A DNA stretch of 64,000 nucleotides from Nephrocerus scutellatus (taxonomy: Eukaryota > Arthropoda > Insecta > Diptera > Pipunculidae). Of this stretch, positions 61,411-64,000 are shown piece after piece. The notes under the pieces were generated by a model. That model had not been told where the DNA came from and did not search any database. It saw nothing but the letters and a program-made list of their open reading frames with translations. Both the position numbers and the translations under genes were made by a program. The stretch is taken from positions 16,665,462-16,729,461 of the forward strand of contig OX352763.1 of the NCBI GenBank assembly GCA_947095585.1, read 5' to 3'. The stretch's first letter is position 1; the number at the start of each line of letters is the position of its first letter.

Positions 61411-62439
61411 CTTGATATGAATTTTTAGCCAGCTGCATCATTCAGTATATGTTTAGCCGCCATTAATGGCGAACAACTTATGTATTTTTTTAAAAAATAT
61501 ATGCAACTATGTTTGTTACAAATCTTCCCATTTATGATTGTACGCCTCATGTTTATAGGGTTTCGCACAATGGGTTTATCGTTTTTAAAATTATTTATTC
61601 ATTTAATAAGCTGGTCTGTCTAGAGTTTAAGTTAGCTTATTCTGTAGTTCTGAATATTTTCTATTTATCACCCCAAAAGCACAAATACATCGTTGAGTGA
61701 AGAAAAATATCAAAACGGTTGCAATATCATACGAGCAGGAAAATATATTCACTTAGCCAAGCGCAGTGGATGTATTTTTTATTTGGCTAAAGACCGGAAC
61801 AAGAAGCTACAAATTAATTTAAACTGCAAATACATAGTTGATAATTTCATTAATTTGACGACCAATACAGTTGAACAATTGGTTCATCGTCGTATGAAAA
61901 CTCTCCAGCTATGGCTAACCTCGAACTGTTGAACCGTATAAAGTTTGTTCCTAATTTGCAGTATCATCCACTGGCCGGCTGAATCAACTTTCGAAAAAAA
62001 GTGGTCAGAATGCGGTCGTGCCACAGCAGATGCCAGAGGAATAATTTCATAGAGAAACGATGTTTTGCTGTTTTTGTTGTTGTGGTTTTTTTCGTCTGTT
62101 TGGTGGGTGTTTGTTGTCTCAGGCTAATTGGATGAATAGTCAACTATGTGGAAACAGCTTGACAGTTGGATATTATTTAAAATTTCAAACAATATCACAA
62201 TTAACTGGAAATTTAATTTTGTGCAAAAAGTAACTAAAGAAAGCCATACATTTTTTTTTAAAAAAAAAGTTACGAATGTGGCGTAAAAGCTAAGAACAAA
62301 AATAAAAAGAAGTCAACGATTTATTTTAAAGCGGAATTGTTCACACTGAAAATTATTATTTTTTTAACATAGATATCACAACCAATTATCGTGTTATAAC
62401 GTTGCTGAGTAGCGCGTATACGATCCTCTATCCTATAAG
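61411..62439 (+). other. Intergenic sequence; one unassigned small frame
   Basis: The 79-codon frame 61693-61932 (MSEEKYQNGCNIIRAGKYIH and onward) has a fairly ordinary composition for a protein but no recognisable domain, and no splice or promoter context was identified. I do not call it a gene. Confidence 0.3.
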
Positions 62440-63460
62440 ACAGGATAGCCTTATACGATAAAGTCATCATTGTCCCATATCAGTGTGGACTCATCCCAGG
62501 CGAATCAACAACTTTTCAGATTTTCCCCCTTAGGCAGGTGATGGCTAAATATCAAGAGTTTCAAAACTCACTACACCTTCGTTTAATGGAGTTTAAAGCC
62601 GCCTATGAGAGCATAGACAGAGTAGAACTTTATAAAGCCATGCGAGAATTTGGCTTCCCAAATTAAATTACACGACTATGTTGGTTGACTATAACCAATG
62701 TTATAACGGGCTCCGACAAGGGGATAGACTGGCCTGCGTCCTCTTCAACCTGTCGTTGGAGAAAGTGATCCGAGTCTCCAATGTAATGGCGAAAGTAACA
62801 ATACTCTATAAGTCGATGCAGATACTGGCTTAAGCAGACGATATTGATATCGATGGTAAAAACCCAAGAACTGTACAGGAAGCTTTCATCTAGATCGAGC
62901 GGGCTAAACAAAATCTGGTAGTGCACATAAATGAGACCAAAGTAATGAAAACTGTGGTCACGTCTTCGAGCAGAAGTTATGGTCCCTCAATTAAAATAGT
63001 GGAGCGCGAATTTGAAGAAGTGCAATCATATAACTATCTCAGGTCAACAGTACCAGCCAATAAGAGCATGGATCCTGAAATACGCACACGGTTGCTTAAA
63101 GCCAATAAAGCCTACTTTAGTCTGTTAAGACCCATCAAATTCAGGAATCTCACTGTAACATCCAAGCTGCTGGTGTATAAGACAATGACCATACCAGCAC
63201 TCACATATGGACTTGGTGCCTAGGAAAAAGCGTTCTACCCATTTAGTCGGGTTCGAGAGAAAAGTCTTACGGAGAATTGTTGGCCGCGTATGTAAGGAAG
63301 GACGATCGCGGAGACTCTATAATGATGTGATATATACGAGCGTTATCGCGATGTCGAAATTGTTAAGAGAATAAAGCGCGGTAGGCTCCGGTGGGTAGGG
63401 CACCTAGTTCGTATTAGTAAAGAGGATTATGGGTCTATCCTGCCTTTAAAAAAGACGGAT
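62440..63460 (+). mobile_element. RTE-like LINE remnant: reverse transcriptase to ORF2 end
   Basis: QCGLIPGESTTFQIF, EFKAAYESIDRVELYKAMRE (palm), VLFNLSLEKVIRVSN, and an ADDIDIDGKNPRTVQE block whose leading Tyr codon has become a stop. Then come NETKVMKTVVTSSSRSYGPS, IKIVEREFEEVQSYNYL, KLLVYKTMTIPALTYGLGA, and a GRLRWVGHLVRISKEDYG end. It includes a 100-codon open stretch (62921-63223). No endonuclease at the left, so it is 5'-truncated. Confidence 0.85.
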
Positions 63461-64000
63461 AATATTTGGCAAATGGTACTCTAAAAAACATTTTAGCTCG
63501 ATTATTGCCCGATAATAGTTGCCTGCTTCTGAGGACTTTTTCTACTACCACTCTACACAATGTTATAACGAAATCCCAAAAGTTTCATTAAGAACGGATT
63601 TTGCTAAATTAAATTATAAAAATTCGTTATTAGTTATGGCTTCAGTAATTTCTTTGCGTTTTTAACCTAAAATCGAACACTTTTCTCTAAATCTGTATTT
63701 GATTTTAATTAGTCATAAAAATTTAAGCTTAGAAAATTGAAAAAGGGCATTATATAAAATGTACATATACATATGTATATGCATTGGGTCAGGTAAGTCG
63801 TGGTAGGATATCTTTTGTTAAAATTATACCTTCTAATCCATCAAGTCCTTAAAATGTATTCTCAAATTAATCCAATTTGAGCTTTGACATTCTAAGGCAC
63901 TAATTTGCTGCGTCTAAACGGTAGATGTGATGCCAATCACAATTTGTCCTTAGCTGCTATACACACTACAGTCTTTGTTGCTACGTCAATGTTCCGTGTA
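63461..64000 (+). other. Intergenic sequence, nothing recognised
   Basis: A donor-like cag|gtaagt occurs at 63790 but without a pyrimidine tract or an open exon before it. Confidence 0.35.

Noticed and set aside
61693..61932. 79-codon frame as a small gene
   Set aside because: Compared mentally with FLYWCH-type modules because of an aromatic/cysteine pattern, but the required residues are not there.
63780..63800. Second recursive splice site (cag|gtaagt)
   Set aside because: No pyrimidine tract precedes it, and it lies outside the mannosidase gene.

Overview
The window looks like nuclear DNA of a higher fly (Diptera, Brachycera). It is AT-rich and intron-rich, and carries one recognisable host gene in a dense layer of decayed transposons. 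The host gene is the 3' part of a Golgi class I alpha-1,2-mannosidase (GH47, orthologue of Drosophila alpha-Man-Ia/mas-1). Its last five coding exons lie at 38991-42355 on the + strand. They join in frame to 460 codons plus a stop and carry the GH47 catalytic and calcium-site residues. The DD41D mariner relatives recall the rosa element described from Ceratitis rosa, so a tephritid fruit fly is a reasonable guess, but the species cannot be fixed from the sequence.

The first exon in the window starts with a phase-0 splice acceptor inside the catalytic domain, with no membrane anchor or start exon before it. Bases 1-38990 are therefore most simply read as the end of a very long upstream intron. 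At 2459/2460 a strong 3' splice site is fused to a 5' splice site, with a second good donor 55 bases downstream. That is the layout of a fly recursive-splicing (ratchet) point and is the most interesting single signal here.

The intron and the flank after the gene (43641-64000) are mostly transposon remains: (i) RTE-like LINE copies at 10285, 19640, 25071, 44065, 51080 and 62440; (ii) an EN-RT-RNase H LINE, here called LINE-X, with one long copy at 34490-38290 and scraps at 7165, 12400 and 14240, plus related RNase H LINE pieces at 40720 and 52985; (iii) other LINE scraps at 15880, 23811, 32365, 49335 and 56290; (iv) DD41D mariner copies at 12912, 18330, 28107, 35409 and related ones at 29350 and 46420; (v) DD34D mariners at 16900 and 31140; (vi) a tRNA-derived SINE family (10943, 32046, 44506), two of its copies nested in RTE elements; (vii) a gypsy-type gag scrap at 49895; (viii) a 133-bp MITE, CG-rich tandem repeats, foldbacks and small satellites.

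No rRNA, functional tRNA, CRISPR or intact transposase/reverse transcriptase gene was seen. Apart from the mannosidase, every coding-like stretch identified is a broken mobile element. The stretches called empty were read by eye only; conserved enhancers or small RNAs in them would be missed.
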